DNA of 5,504 nt from an uncultured Prevotella sp. (GCA_937906765.1 CALCUV010000336.1:1-5504), one strand, 5' to 3'. Positions 1 to 5,504 are shown, numbered from the stretch's first letter. Notes: a model not told the origin generated them from the sequence alone. A program made the numbers and translations.

Positions 1-52
1 CTTCGTTCTTCCTAAGTCTAACTTTATTTTTTTTATAAGAGGTTTTGTTTTC

Positions 53-110
53 GGGGTGTCTGTTCGAGACGTCGTAGTTTCCGTTTAATGGGTGATTTTT
101 TTGACACCCC
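53..110. terminator. Inverted repeat, possible terminator of an upstream gene
   Basis: GGGGTGTC at 53-60 is the exact reverse complement of GACACCCC at 103-110, with a 42-base interval. A shorter alternative hairpin pairs GGGTG (90-94) with CACCC (105-109), so the two structures share the right arm and exclude each other. A run of seven T lies in the loop (96-102), and six T follow at 118-123, seven bases beyond the stem. This could be a transcription terminator for a gene left of the window, but the T run does not abut the stem, so the assignment is weak. Confidence 0.3.
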
Positions 111-130
111 AAAGATGTTTTTTGAGTCCT

Positions 131-162
131 CAGAACTTCAGAACCTCAGAACTTCAGTACCC
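131..162. repeat. 8-bp tandem repeat, about 3.5 copies
   Basis: Units are CAGAACTT (131-138), CAGAACCT (139-146), CAGAACTT (147-154) and a decayed CAGTACCC (155-162). It is non-coding and lies about 90 bases upstream of the ftsX promoter box. It resembles in style, but not in sequence, the short-period repeats in the other gaps of this window. Confidence 0.8.
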
Positions 163-244
163 CTTAAGACCTTATTTCTCAAAAATAAATTAATGTGGAT
201 GCTGAAATCTGTAAAAAATATCCCTTATTCTCAATATATTGTAG

Positions 245-252
245 TACTTTTG
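245..252 (+). promoter_or_regulatory. Probable ftsX promoter -7 box (Bacteroidetes type)
   Basis: TACTTTTG matches the Bacteroidetes primary sigma -7 consensus TAnnTTTG exactly and is followed by CA. No good TTG -33 element is visible at the expected 19-21 base distance; only TTATTC around 225 lies near it. Transcription would start a few bases downstream, around 257-260, giving a leader of roughly 55 bases to the ATG at 313. An ATG at 262 would be almost leaderless. Judged by motif match and position only. Confidence 0.5.
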
Positions 253-312
253 CAGTAATTTATGCCTTGGTGTGTCCTGATGGGAACAAGAGGCGATAAT
301 CCATCCTTTCTT

Positions 313-1185
313 ATGGTTAAAACAAAGAAGAAGAAAATAGGAAAATTCAACTCCGTAATCTCATGTGTCAGTACGTCACTTGTGCTGATTCTTTTGGGTT
401 CGGCAACCTTCTTTATAAAACTATCCAGCAATTTTGAGCGCGACCTTCGCGACAATTTTACAGTAGAAGTGTTGCTTAACGATTCCATTACGGAATCAGA
501 GCGCCAGTTGTTGGAGACGGAGTTGACAAACTTGGTGTATGTAAGTACGGTTTCTTACATATCAAAGGAAGAAGGTGCGGTGGAAATGGCGGAAGTGCTC
601 GAAGGAGGTCCGCAAGAATTTCTCGGGTTTAACCCCATTCCTGCGGAATTTGAGTTGTACTTGCGCCCCGAATACGCCAACCAAGACAGTCTCCTCAATT
701 ACTTGCCCGACCTTTACAATCACAAGTTTGTAAGTGACGTTATCTATCCCAGGGATGCGATGGAGTTTGTGGACAAAGTGATTCCCATGATCGGCACAGT
801 GCTTGTCTTTATCGCCCTGCTCTTGGGGCTCATCTCCTTTACGTTGATTCACAACACCATGCGTATGAGCGTCTATGCACGTCGTTTCTCTATTCACACG
901 ATGAAACTTGTGGGTGCCCGTTGGGGACTCATCCGCCGTCCCTTTATTCTTCGTGCTTTCTGGATAGGACTTTGGGCAGCGGTCATTGCAAACGTAGTGC
1001 TTGGCGCAGGTATGTATGGACTATATAGTTTAGACTCCTACTTCGGCGACTTGGTTACTGATGATGTCGTTTGGGCGACGTTTGGTGTAAACTTTGCTTG
1101 CGGTCTTTGTTTGACTATTTTCAGTGCCTTTATTTCGGTGAACCGCTTCTTGCGCATGTCCACCAATAAGTTATTCATGAATTAA
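313..1185 (+). CDS. ftsX: Cell division protein FtsX (ABC transporter permease-like)
   Basis: FtsX is an inner-membrane protein that pairs with the ATPase FtsE and in other bacteria activates periplasmic peptidoglycan hydrolases during division. It has the FtsX layout: a basic N-terminus (KTKKKK), TM1 at about residues 15-37, a periplasmic domain at about 38-156, then TM2 at 157-180, TM3 at 216-240 and TM4 at 252-276. The cytoplasmic stretch RRFSIHTMKLVGARWGLIRR (190-209) is typical of Bacteroidetes FtsX and corresponds to the loop expected to contact FtsE. From the ATG at 313 the protein is 290 aa, a normal family length. The frame is open back to an ATG at 262, but the extra 17 residues do not resemble FtsX and would sit almost on the predicted transcription start. 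No good ribosome site is seen; AAGAGG at 288-293 is too far away. ftsE is not adjacent here, so the partner must be encoded elsewhere (inference). Confidence 0.93.
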   Translation: MVKTKKKKIGKFNSVISCVSTSLVLILLGSATFFIKLSSNFERDLRDNFTVEVLLNDSITESERQLLETELTNLVYVSTVSYISKEEGAVEMAEVLEGGPQEFLGFNPIPAEFELYLRPEYANQDSLLNYLPDLYNHKFVSDVIYPRDAMEFVDKVIPMIGTVLVFIALLLGLISFTLIHNTMRMSVYARRFSIHTMKLVGARWGLIRRPFILRAFWIGLWAAVIANVVLGAGMYGLYSLDSYFGDLVTDDVVWATFGVNFACGLCLTIFSAFISVNRFLRMSTNKLFMN

Positions 1186-1258
1186 ACAACGATGGAGTAG
1201 GGCGATGGTTGTACCCCTGTTGGATGCAATGCCCCTCCTAACCTATATAATTACAAGA

Positions 1259-1516
1259 ATGAAACAAGAATTTGCCTTTTCAAAAGTAAACTTTATCCTT
1301 TTGGCAGTGGGTATTGCCATTGTGATGGTTGGTCTGCTTCTCATGTCGGGTGGTGGCACCACTGTTGAGAAGTTTGATCCCGAAATATTTAATGCCCAGC
1401 GCATCCGTGTGGCACCCATGGTGACCTTCTTCGGATACCTTTTCATTGTGGTGGCAATTCTTTACCGCAGAAAGCGTAAGTCAACAGATGTAACTTATAT
1501 TAAAGAAGAAAAATAA
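1259..1516 (+). CDS. DUF3098 family small membrane protein
   Basis: The 85-aa protein has two predicted transmembrane helices, about residues 10-30 and 52-69, joined by a short loop with SGGG (30-33) and ending in a basic, charged tail (RRKRKSTD). The patterns [14 protein letters not shown] near the N-terminus and [13 protein letters not shown] in the middle match my memory of the DUF3098 family, which is common in Bacteroidetes and has no established function. The basic C-terminal tail suggests both ends are cytoplasmic (inference). I chose the ATG at 1259 because family members start just before the F-x-F-x-K-x-N motif; an in-frame ATG at 1205 would add 18 poorly matching residues. It lies 73 bases after ftsX and 5 bases before uppP, so it is probably co-transcribed with both. 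A role in envelope biogenesis is suggested only by this context. Confidence 0.85.
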   Translation: MKQEFAFSKVNFILLAVGIAIVMVGLLLMSGGGTTVEKFDPEIFNAQRIRVAPMVTFFGYLFIVVAILYRRKRKSTDVTYIKEEK

Positions 1517-1521
1517 GAACT

Positions 1522-2337
1522 ATGGATTGGTTACAAGCACTCATCCTTGGTCTTGTTCAAGGATTAACGGAATATCTTCCCGTTAGTAGTAGCGGGCATT
1601 TGGCAATTGGTTCCGAATTGCTGGGCATTCAGGCTGAAGAAAGCATGATGTTCACCGTAGCAGTTCACGTTGCAACGGTGTTAAGTACGTTGGTGATTCT
1701 CGGGCGTGAGGTGTGGAAAATCCTTTCTGGGGCTTTGCATTCTCCCGTAGGCGGACAGTTGAACGAAGACCACAAATATGTGTTGAACATTGTCATCTCG
1801 ATGATTCCCATTGGTATTGTGGGTGTGTTCTTCAAGGACGAAGTTGAGGGTATCTTTGGTAGCGGACTTACAGTTGTAGGTGCATGCTTGCTGCTTACTG
1901 CCTTCTTGCTTTCATATTCCTACTTTGCTAAACCCAAGTTAAAAGATAAGATTTCGCTTCGTGATGCCTTTATCATTGGTTTGTCACAGGCGCTCGCCGT
2001 ATTGCCAGGTTTGAGTCGCTCAGGCACAACGATTGCTACGGGTTTGATTCTTGGCAACAAAAAGGAAAATATGGCGCAGTTCTCTTTCCTTATGGTGATT
2101 CCGCCCATCCTTGGCGAGGCGCTTCTTGACTGTATTAAGGCCTATAAAGAGGGAATGGCGGCAGCCTTCGGCGGATGTGATGCAACGGCTCTCGCTGTTG
2201 GTTTCATCGCAGCCTTTGTTTCGGGGTGCATTGCTTGTAAGTGGATGATCAATATCGTACGCCGTGGCAAGTTGATTTACTTTGCTATCTACTGCCTCAT
2301 TGTGGGTGCTGTTACTTTGGTGACAAGTTTTATTTAA
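1522..2337 (+). CDS. uppP: Undecaprenyl-diphosphate phosphatase UppP (BacA)
   Basis: UppP is an integral membrane enzyme that removes a phosphate from undecaprenyl pyrophosphate, regenerating the lipid carrier for peptidoglycan and other surface polymers; extra copies give bacitracin resistance in other species. At 271 aa it has normal length. Both signature motifs are present: [14 protein letters not shown] at 13-26, with Q13/E17 forming the (E/Q)xxxE pair plus the serines and H26, and PGLSRSGTT at 162-170, with R166 as the expected catalytic arginine. Several hydrophobic helices fill the rest, including [12 protein letters not shown] (187-198), typical of the family. The first acidic motif residue is Q rather than the E of E. 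coli, an accepted variant. It starts 5 bases after the DUF3098 gene, which argues for a shared transcript and perhaps translational coupling. No canonical Shine-Dalgarno is seen, only a purine-rich stretch within the end of the preceding gene. Confidence 0.96.
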   Translation: MDWLQALILGLVQGLTEYLPVSSSGHLAIGSELLGIQAEESMMFTVAVHVATVLSTLVILGREVWKILSGALHSPVGGQLNEDHKYVLNIVISMIPIGIVGVFFKDEVEGIFGSGLTVVGACLLLTAFLLSYSYFAKPKLKDKISLRDAFIIGLSQALAVLPGLSRSGTTIATGLILGNKKENMAQFSFLMVIPPILGEALLDCIKAYKEGMAAAFGGCDATALAVGFIAAFVSGCIACKWMINIVRRGKLIYFAIYCLIVGAVTLVTSFI

Positions 2338-2374
2338 GGTTATAAGGTTGTAAGGGGGGTAAGGTTTTAAGGGC
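2335..2374. repeat. TAAGGTT tandem tract after uppP
   Basis: TAAGGTT occurs at 2335-2341, 2343-2349 and 2360-2366, with variants TAAGGGG at 2351 and TAAGGGC at 2368, giving a period of 8-9 bases. The first unit overlaps the uppP stop codon. AAGGTTATA (2336-2344) is an exact reverse complement of TATAACCTT at 2441-2449, and AAGGTT (2361-2366) of AACCTT at 2423-2428, so the tract can form nested stems with the next repeat tract. Confidence 0.75.
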
Positions 2375-2390
2375 TGTGCAGTCTGTAGAA

Positions 2391-2480
2391 ACTATAGGCA
2401 CTATAGTAACTATAGGAACTAGAACCTTCACTATCGTCACTATAACCTTCCCAATAGTCACTATCCCCCTCACTATAACT
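2391..2480. repeat. ACTATAG / TCACTAT degenerate tandem tract before truB
   Basis: Units of 9 bases begin ACTATAGGC (2391), ACTATAGTA (2400), ACTATAGGA (2409) and ACTAGAACC (2418). They are followed by TCACTAT at 2428, 2437, 2458 and 2470. CTATAG is its own reverse complement, so neighbouring units pair: ACTATAG (2391-2397) and CTATAGT (2401-2407) form a perfect 7-bp stem with a 3-base loop. Together with the preceding tract it fills most of the 165-bp uppP-truB gap. I see no clear promoter box there. Confidence 0.75.
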
Positions 2481-2502
2481 CCCTTCCCTCTCATCTCAAT
2501 AT

Positions 2503-3216
2503 ATGCCAAATAGATTTGAACAAGGCGCTGTCCTTGCCTTCGATAAACCCCTCACTTGGACCTCCTTTAATCTCGTTGCGAAGGTGCGTTGGCTCATTTC
2601 GCAGCACATGGGTGGGAAAATCAAGGTGGGGCATGCCGGAACGCTCGACCCCTTAGCCACTGGGGTGCTCATCATTTGCACAGGCAAGGCCACAAAGCAG
2701 ATTGAGCAACTTCAAGCAGGCGTGAAGGAATACGTGGCTACCTTAAAATTGGGCGCAACTACCCCCAGTTTTGACCTTGAAAAGGAAATCGACGCCACTT
2801 ATCCCACGGAGCACATCACGCGTGAAAGTGTAGAAGCAGCGCTTCAAACCTTTGTGGGCGAGATTATGCAAGTGCCCCCCGTGTTTTCCGCAGTGAAAGT
2901 AGATGGTAAGCGTGCCTATGACCTTGCTCGTAAAGGAAAAGACGTAGAACTCAAGGCGAAACCCCTGCGTATTGATGAAATTGAACTCCTTGACTGCAAC
3001 TTGGAAGCGATGGAGATAACCATCCGCGTGGTCTGCTCAAAGGGAACCTACATCCGCGCTTTGGCGCGCGACATTGGGCAGGCGTTGCAATCAGGAGCAT
3101 ATCTCACGGCACTGCGTCGCACTCGCGTGGGTGACTACACCATTGACCGCTGTTTTGCTTCCGTTGAGGCGTTTGAAACCTACCTTCAGACGGTTCCCTC
3201 CGACAAGGAAAGTTAG
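2503..3216 (+). CDS. truB: tRNA pseudouridine(55) synthase TruB
   Basis: TruB converts uridine 55 in the T-loop of tRNAs to pseudouridine. Visible hallmarks are DKPLTWTSF (14-22), KVGHAGTLDPLATGVL (41-56) with D49 as the catalytic aspartate, KEY (75-77) with the stacking tyrosine, VPPVFSAVKVDGKRAYDLAR (124-143), CSKGTYIRALARDIG (178-192) and LRRTRVGDYTI (204-214). At 237 aa it lacks the C-terminal PUA domain found in longer TruB proteins such as the 314-aa E. coli enzyme; short forms are usual in Bacteroidetes. The ATG at 2503 places the first conserved strand at the expected distance from the start. It is preceded by a pyrimidine-rich stretch without a Shine-Dalgarno. It follows uppP after 165 bp of repeats and may be transcribed from the ftsX promoter or from an unrecognised one. 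Confidence 0.96.
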   Translation: MPNRFEQGAVLAFDKPLTWTSFNLVAKVRWLISQHMGGKIKVGHAGTLDPLATGVLIICTGKATKQIEQLQAGVKEYVATLKLGATTPSFDLEKEIDATYPTEHITRESVEAALQTFVGEIMQVPPVFSAVKVDGKRAYDLARKGKDVELKAKPLRIDEIELLDCNLEAMEITIRVVCSKGTYIRALARDIGQALQSGAYLTALRRTRVGDYTIDRCFASVEAFETYLQTVPSDKES

Positions 3217-3222
3217 AACTTA

Positions 3223-3246
3223 CCGTTGTTGTCAAAACAATAACGG
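3223..3246 (+). terminator. Hairpin just after truB, possible terminator
   Basis: CCGTTGTTG (3223-3231) can pair with CAATAACGG (3238-3246) over nine base pairs, one of them G-T, around a 6-base loop. It begins seven bases after the truB stop. No T run follows (the next bases are ACTTTGCG), so it may instead be an RNA-processing or 3'-end-protecting stem. Confidence 0.35.
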
Positions 3247-3263
3247 ACTTTGCGAAAATAAAG

Positions 3264-3312
3264 CCTCTAATTCGCGCTCCTAAGTCTCTAAGTGTTTTCC
3301 CTAACTCTCAAA
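3264..3312. repeat. Degenerate CCTAAGT-like tract in the truB-queA gap
   Basis: Related units CCTCTAA (3264-3270), CCTAAGT (3279-3285), CTCTAAGT (3286-3293) and CCTAACT (3300-3306) recur with uneven spacing. CCTAAGTCT at 3279-3287 also occurs at 11-19 near the left end of the window. The tract is non-coding and pyrimidine-rich, and the repeat is weak. Confidence 0.4.
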
Positions 3313-3319
3313 TTGTTTT

Positions 3320-3335
3320 AAACCCTCGTGGGTTT
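3320..3335 (+). terminator. Short hairpin upstream of queA
   Basis: AAACCC (3320-3325) pairs with GGGTTT (3330-3335) around a TCGT loop and is followed by GTTAT. The stem is only 6 bp and the T run is poor, so this is at best a weak terminator or leader element. It lies 74 bases before the queA start. I see neither a preQ1 riboswitch nor a clear TAnnTTTG promoter box here. Confidence 0.25.
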
Positions 3336-3409
3336 GTTATAAAAGGTTGATATTGAGGGCGCTCTTAGTTGCTCACAGTCCACCTTCCACCACTTGAATT
3401 TTTCCGACT

Positions 3410-4462
3410 ATGAAACTCTCAGAATTCAAATTCAAACTTCCCGAAGAAAAGATTGCTAAGTATCCCGCACGTTTCCGCGATGAAAGTCGCATGATGGTGC
3501 TTCACCGCAAGACGGGCGAGATTGAGCACAAAATGTTTAAGGATATTATCTCTTACTTTAACCCTCACGACCTCTTTGTGTTTAACAACACGAAGGTGTT
3601 TCCCGCACGCCTTTATGGTAATAAGGAAAAGACAGGAGCGGTTATCGAAGTGTTCCTCCTCCGTGAGTTGAATCCCGACCTCTTCCTTTGGGACGTGCTC
3701 GTTGATCCCGCTCGAAAAATTCGTATTGGTAACAAGCTCTACTTTGGCGAAGACAATTCGCTCGTGGCTGAAGTAATTGACAACACAACAAGTCGTGGCC
3801 GTACGCTCCGTTTCCTTTACGATGGCGACCATGAGGAATTCCGTCAGCAACTTTACGCACTTGGCGAAGCGCCCGTGCCTCGCTTTATCGGACGTGGCAG
3901 TGAACCTGAAGACCTTGAGCGTTTCCAGTGTATCTTTGCCGAACATGAAGGCGCCGTTACGGCACCTACAGCTGGCCTTCACTTCTCGCGTGAAATGATG
4001 AAGCGTATGGAGATTTTCGATATCCAAAAGGCGTTTATCACTCTGCATTGTGGTCTCGGCAATTTCCGTGACACGGACGTTGAAGACCTTACAAAACACA
4101 AGATTGACTCTGAGCAAATGAAGGTGGACCGTGAGTGTTGCGAGATTGTCAATCGTGCGAAAGAAGAAGGCCGAAAGATTCTTGCCGTAGGCACTACCGT
4201 GCAGCGCGCACTCGAAGTTTGCGTAGGTCCCGACTGCCGTATTAAGGAATTTGAGGGATGGACCAACAAGTTTATCTTCCCCCCTTATGATTTTTCGGTG
4301 GCTGACAGCATGTTGGTGAACTTCCATTTGCCTTATTCTACACTCTTGATGCTCACAGCAGCATTCGGTGGTTATGAAAACACGATGAAGGCTTACGATG
4401 TGGCACTCCAGGAAGATTATCGCTTTGGTATTTACGGCGACTGCCTTCTTATTGTAGATTAA
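3410..4462 (+). CDS. queA: S-adenosylmethionine:tRNA ribosyltransferase-isomerase QueA
   Basis: QueA transfers and rearranges the ribosyl part of S-adenosylmethionine onto preQ1 at position 34 of tRNAs with GUN anticodons, giving epoxyqueuosine. The 350-aa length and the whole pattern fit: [17 protein letters not shown] (54-70), [14 protein letters not shown] (97-110), [14 protein letters not shown] (180-193), [10 protein letters not shown] (211-220), [11 protein letters not shown] (259-269), [11 protein letters not shown] (285-295) and [19 protein letters not shown] (303-321). The common H-x-G-x-G-T-F motif reads HCGLGNF here, a variant I associate with Bacteroidetes QueA. The start at 3410 gives [20 protein letters not shown], the usual N-terminus. 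It lies 193 bp after truB, another tRNA-modification gene, and only 7 bp before folK, so queA and folK are very probably co-transcribed. Confidence 0.97.
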   Translation: MKLSEFKFKLPEEKIAKYPARFRDESRMMVLHRKTGEIEHKMFKDIISYFNPHDLFVFNNTKVFPARLYGNKEKTGAVIEVFLLRELNPDLFLWDVLVDPARKIRIGNKLYFGEDNSLVAEVIDNTTSRGRTLRFLYDGDHEEFRQQLYALGEAPVPRFIGRGSEPEDLERFQCIFAEHEGAVTAPTAGLHFSREMMKRMEIFDIQKAFITLHCGLGNFRDTDVEDLTKHKIDSEQMKVDRECCEIVNRAKEEGRKILAVGTTVQRALEVCVGPDCRIKEFEGWTNKFIFPPYDFSVADSMLVNFHLPYSTLLMLTAAFGGYENTMKAYDVALQEDYRFGIYGDCLLIVD

Positions 4463-4469
4463 TTTTGAT

Positions 4470-5369
4470 ATGCAACTCCTTCTTGCTCTCGGTTCCAACT
4501 TAGGGAATAAGGAAGCGCAGTTAAAAACGGCTATAAGAGCACTTGAGACGCACGTAGGTACGCTCCTCAAGTGCTCTCGCTTTTACACAACGGCGCCCGT
4601 GGACTTTGTGTCTGACAATGCCTTTCTTAATGCCGTTGCGCTTTTCGAAACGTCACTCTCGCCTGAGGTGGTTTTAGAGATAACGCAACAAATTGAGCGT
4701 GAACTGGGGCGCACGTCTAAGACGGTCAACGGCATTCATCACGACCGCACGCTGGATATAGACCTGCTTGCTTGTGATGCCCTCCTTGTTGATACGCCCG
4801 CTCTGCAACTTCCGCATCCCCGCCTACACAAGCGTCGCTTTGTCTTGGAACCGCTTTGCGAAATCTTGCCCGAGGGGGTGCATCCCACACTTCATTTAAC
4901 TTACAGAACACTACTTATGCAACTTAACCAAGCAACAATAACCCATGAGAAGGTTGCGACGCCCGAACTCCTTGAGGCGCTCAATCATCTCTTGCCCCAA
5001 CTCTCGTCAAACGCAAAGCCGCTCACTGCTGAGCGTTTGCAGGCACTTCTTGACTGTCCTACAACCCGCCTTTACACGCTTCGTGATGAGCAGGGCGCAG
5101 TCTGTGCCACCACTACGCTTTCCCTTCAAGAATTGATTACGGGAACAAAGGCGTGGGTGGAAGATGTCGTTGTGGATGAGTCAGCCCGCGGTCGCGGTTA
5201 CGCTCGTCAACTCCTCCAACACTTAGCGGCTGAGGCGCAAGTGATAGGTGCAAAGTCGCTTAATTTAACTTCGCGCCCCTCACGCACTGCTGCGAATAAA
5301 TTGTACCAAAGCGAGGGTTACGAAATCCGTGAAACGAACGTTTATCGCAAAAGCGTGAAGAACGGTTAA
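4470..5369 (+). CDS. folK: Fusion: HPPK (FolK) plus C-terminal GNAT acetyltransferase
   Basis: Residues 1 to about 153 are 6-hydroxymethyl-7,8-dihydropterin pyrophosphokinase, the folate-pathway enzyme that moves pyrophosphate from ATP to the pterin. Visible are LALGSNLGNK (5-14), YTTAPV (39-44), FLNAVALFET (52-61), GRTSKTVNG (80-88), DRTLDIDLL (92-100) with metal-binding D96 and D98, and LPHPRLHKRRFVLEPL (114-129). The loop before DRTLDID lacks the tryptophan of E. coli HPPK and is about two residues longer. Residues ~158-299 form a GNAT domain: VEDVVVDESARGRGYARQLL (230-249) contains the acetyl-CoA-binding R-x-x-G-x-A pattern (240-245), and LNLTSRPSRTAANKLYQSEG (264-283) is the motif B region. 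An ordinary HPPK is about 160 aa, so at 299 aa this is two complete domains in one frame without an interrupting stop. M150 (ATG 4917) could be a relic or internal start for the acetyltransferase. The substrate of the GNAT domain is unknown. Confidence 0.93.
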   Translation: MQLLLALGSNLGNKEAQLKTAIRALETHVGTLLKCSRFYTTAPVDFVSDNAFLNAVALFETSLSPEVVLEITQQIERELGRTSKTVNGIHHDRTLDIDLLACDALLVDTPALQLPHPRLHKRRFVLEPLCEILPEGVHPTLHLTYRTLLMQLNQATITHEKVATPELLEALNHLLPQLSSNAKPLTAERLQALLDCPTTRLYTLRDEQGAVCATTTLSLQELITGTKAWVEDVVVDESARGRGYARQLLQHLAAEAQVIGAKSLNLTSRPSRTAANKLYQSEGYEIRETNVYRKSVKNG

Positions 5370-5400
5370 AGGTTAAAGGTGAACGGTTAAAGGTTAACGG
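5360..5400. repeat. 7-bp tandem repeat overlapping the folK stop
   Basis: Five heptamers run in a row: GGTTAAA (5364), GGTTAAA (5371), GGTGAAC (5378), GGTTAAA (5385) and GGTTAAC (5392). At a larger scale, GAACGGTTAAAGGTTAA occurs exactly at 5360-5376 and 5381-5397, a 17-bp repeat with a 21-bp period. The first unit encodes the last codon and the TAA stop of folK, so changes in copy number downstream would not alter the protein. Confidence 0.85.
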
Positions 5401-5450
5401 GGAGGGGTTTACGATGAAAGACAATCCGGATGGCGCTCTCCCCCTGTTTT
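5399..5450 (+). terminator. Possible terminator downstream of folK
   Basis: GGGGAGGG (5399-5406) can pair with CTCTCCCC (5436-5443), eight pairs with one G-T, enclosing a 29-base loop that itself contains the palindrome ATCCGGAT (5424-5431). TGTTTT follows at 5445-5450. The GC-rich stem and short T run after the last gene fit a terminator, although the loop is long. Confidence 0.35.
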
Positions 5451-5504
5451 GAACTGTCCCCAAAAAGTTAGACAATAAACTATTTGGTATAGTTCAATTA
5501 TGAA
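5450..5504 (+). mobile_element. Left end of an IS3-family (IS150-like) insertion sequence, partial
   Basis: The sequence from 5450 begins TGAACTGTCCCC and continues through AAAAAGTTAGACA to about 5475. It resembles the terminal inverted repeats of IS3-family elements of the IS150 type, which start with TG and carry a CCCCAAAAAGTT-like core ending in GACA. An ATG at 5500-5502, reading MK or MN, sits about 50 bases inside the end, where the first transposase frame (orfA) usually starts. The element would be read in the same direction as the upstream genes. Only this edge is visible; neither the transposase nor the other end nor a target duplication can be checked here. Confidence 0.6.

Larger units (their letters stand above)
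1..312. other. Non-coding region upstream of ftsX
   Basis: I see no gene in this 312-base stretch. One frame is open from the left edge to a stop at 86-88, but its residues match nothing I recognise and the DNA is AT-rich with homopolymer runs, so it is probably not the end of a gene. The region holds an inverted repeat (53-110), an 8-bp tandem repeat (131-162) and a Bacteroidetes-type promoter box (245-252). It probably contains the 3' trailer of an upstream gene followed by the ftsX promoter and leader; this is inference because the upstream gene lies outside the window. Confidence 0.6.

Noticed and set aside
58..75. A T-arm-like GTTCGAGAC segment suggesting a tRNA end
   Set aside because: The flanking bases do not form the 5-bp T-stem and there is no acceptor or anticodon arm around it.
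2..88. Open frame entering from the left edge, possibly the end of an upstream gene
   Set aside because: It is only 28 codons, AT-rich, without recognisable family features, and it overlaps the inverted repeat.
262..312. N-terminal extension of FtsX from the ATG at 262
   Set aside because: The 17 added residues are not FtsX-like, and this start would lie almost at the predicted transcription start. A leaderless start cannot be fully excluded.
3074..3283. Plus-strand 69-codon frame overlapping the end of truB
   Set aside because: It is out of frame with truB, has no family resemblance, and its first half is the shifted reading of conserved TruB codons.
3217..3409. A preQ1 riboswitch before queA
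   Set aside because: I saw no preQ1-type aptamer with its A-rich tail. queA acts after preQ1 is placed in tRNA and is often not riboswitch-controlled.
3419..4570. A 383-codon open frame on the minus strand, longer than queA itself
   Set aside because: It lies almost wholly opposite queA, whose protein matches its family from end to end. The antisense translation shows no recognisable motif and its openness follows from queA codon usage.
5260..5475. Minus-strand 71-codon frame with a repeated SPLTFNR segment
   Set aside because: The repeated residues simply reflect the 7-bp DNA repeat after folK, and the frame runs antisense through the end of folK and the IS end.

Overview
The window looks like chromosomal DNA of a Bacteroidales bacterium, most likely Prevotella-like (inference). 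Three things support this: the gene order ftsX - DUF3098 - uppP - truB - queA - folK, which is a familiar Bacteroidetes arrangement; a QueA sequence with the Bacteroidetes-style HxGLGNF variant; and a TAnnTTTG-type promoter box in front of the first gene, combined with weak or absent Shine-Dalgarno sequences before the genes. All six genes lie on the + strand.

Layout. Bases 1-312 hold no convincing gene. They carry an 8-bp perfect inverted repeat, an 8-bp tandem repeat and the probable ftsX promoter. Next come ftsX (313-1185, cell-division/peptidoglycan-hydrolase regulator), a small two-helix DUF3098 membrane protein (1259-1516), and uppP five bases later (1522-2337, undecaprenyl-pyrophosphate phosphatase). 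A 165-bp spacer built largely of short degenerate repeats separates these from truB (2503-3216, tRNA pseudouridine 55 synthase). A 193-bp spacer with two hairpins precedes queA (3410-4462, queuosine synthesis). Seven bases later folK begins (4470-5369). It encodes a dihydropterin pyrophosphokinase with a GNAT acetyltransferase domain fused to its C-terminus. Downstream are five copies of a 7-bp repeat, a possible terminator, and at about 5450 what looks like the left end of an IS3-family insertion sequence running off the window.

How the genes fit together. The first three genes are envelope genes: FtsX acts in division and septal wall turnover, UppP recycles the lipid carrier used for wall precursors, and the DUF3098 protein is an uncharacterised membrane protein between them. 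TruB and QueA modify tRNA, and FolK makes folate. The same orientation and short gaps suggest one or a few transcripts: ftsX-DUF3098-uppP, then truB, then queA-folK. I see no secure promoter inside the cluster.

I found no clearly new multi-gene system. The points most worth a second look are the FolK-GNAT fusion, the IS end beside it, the different 7-9 bp repeat tracts in nearly every larger intergenic gap, and the unknown DUF3098 protein.
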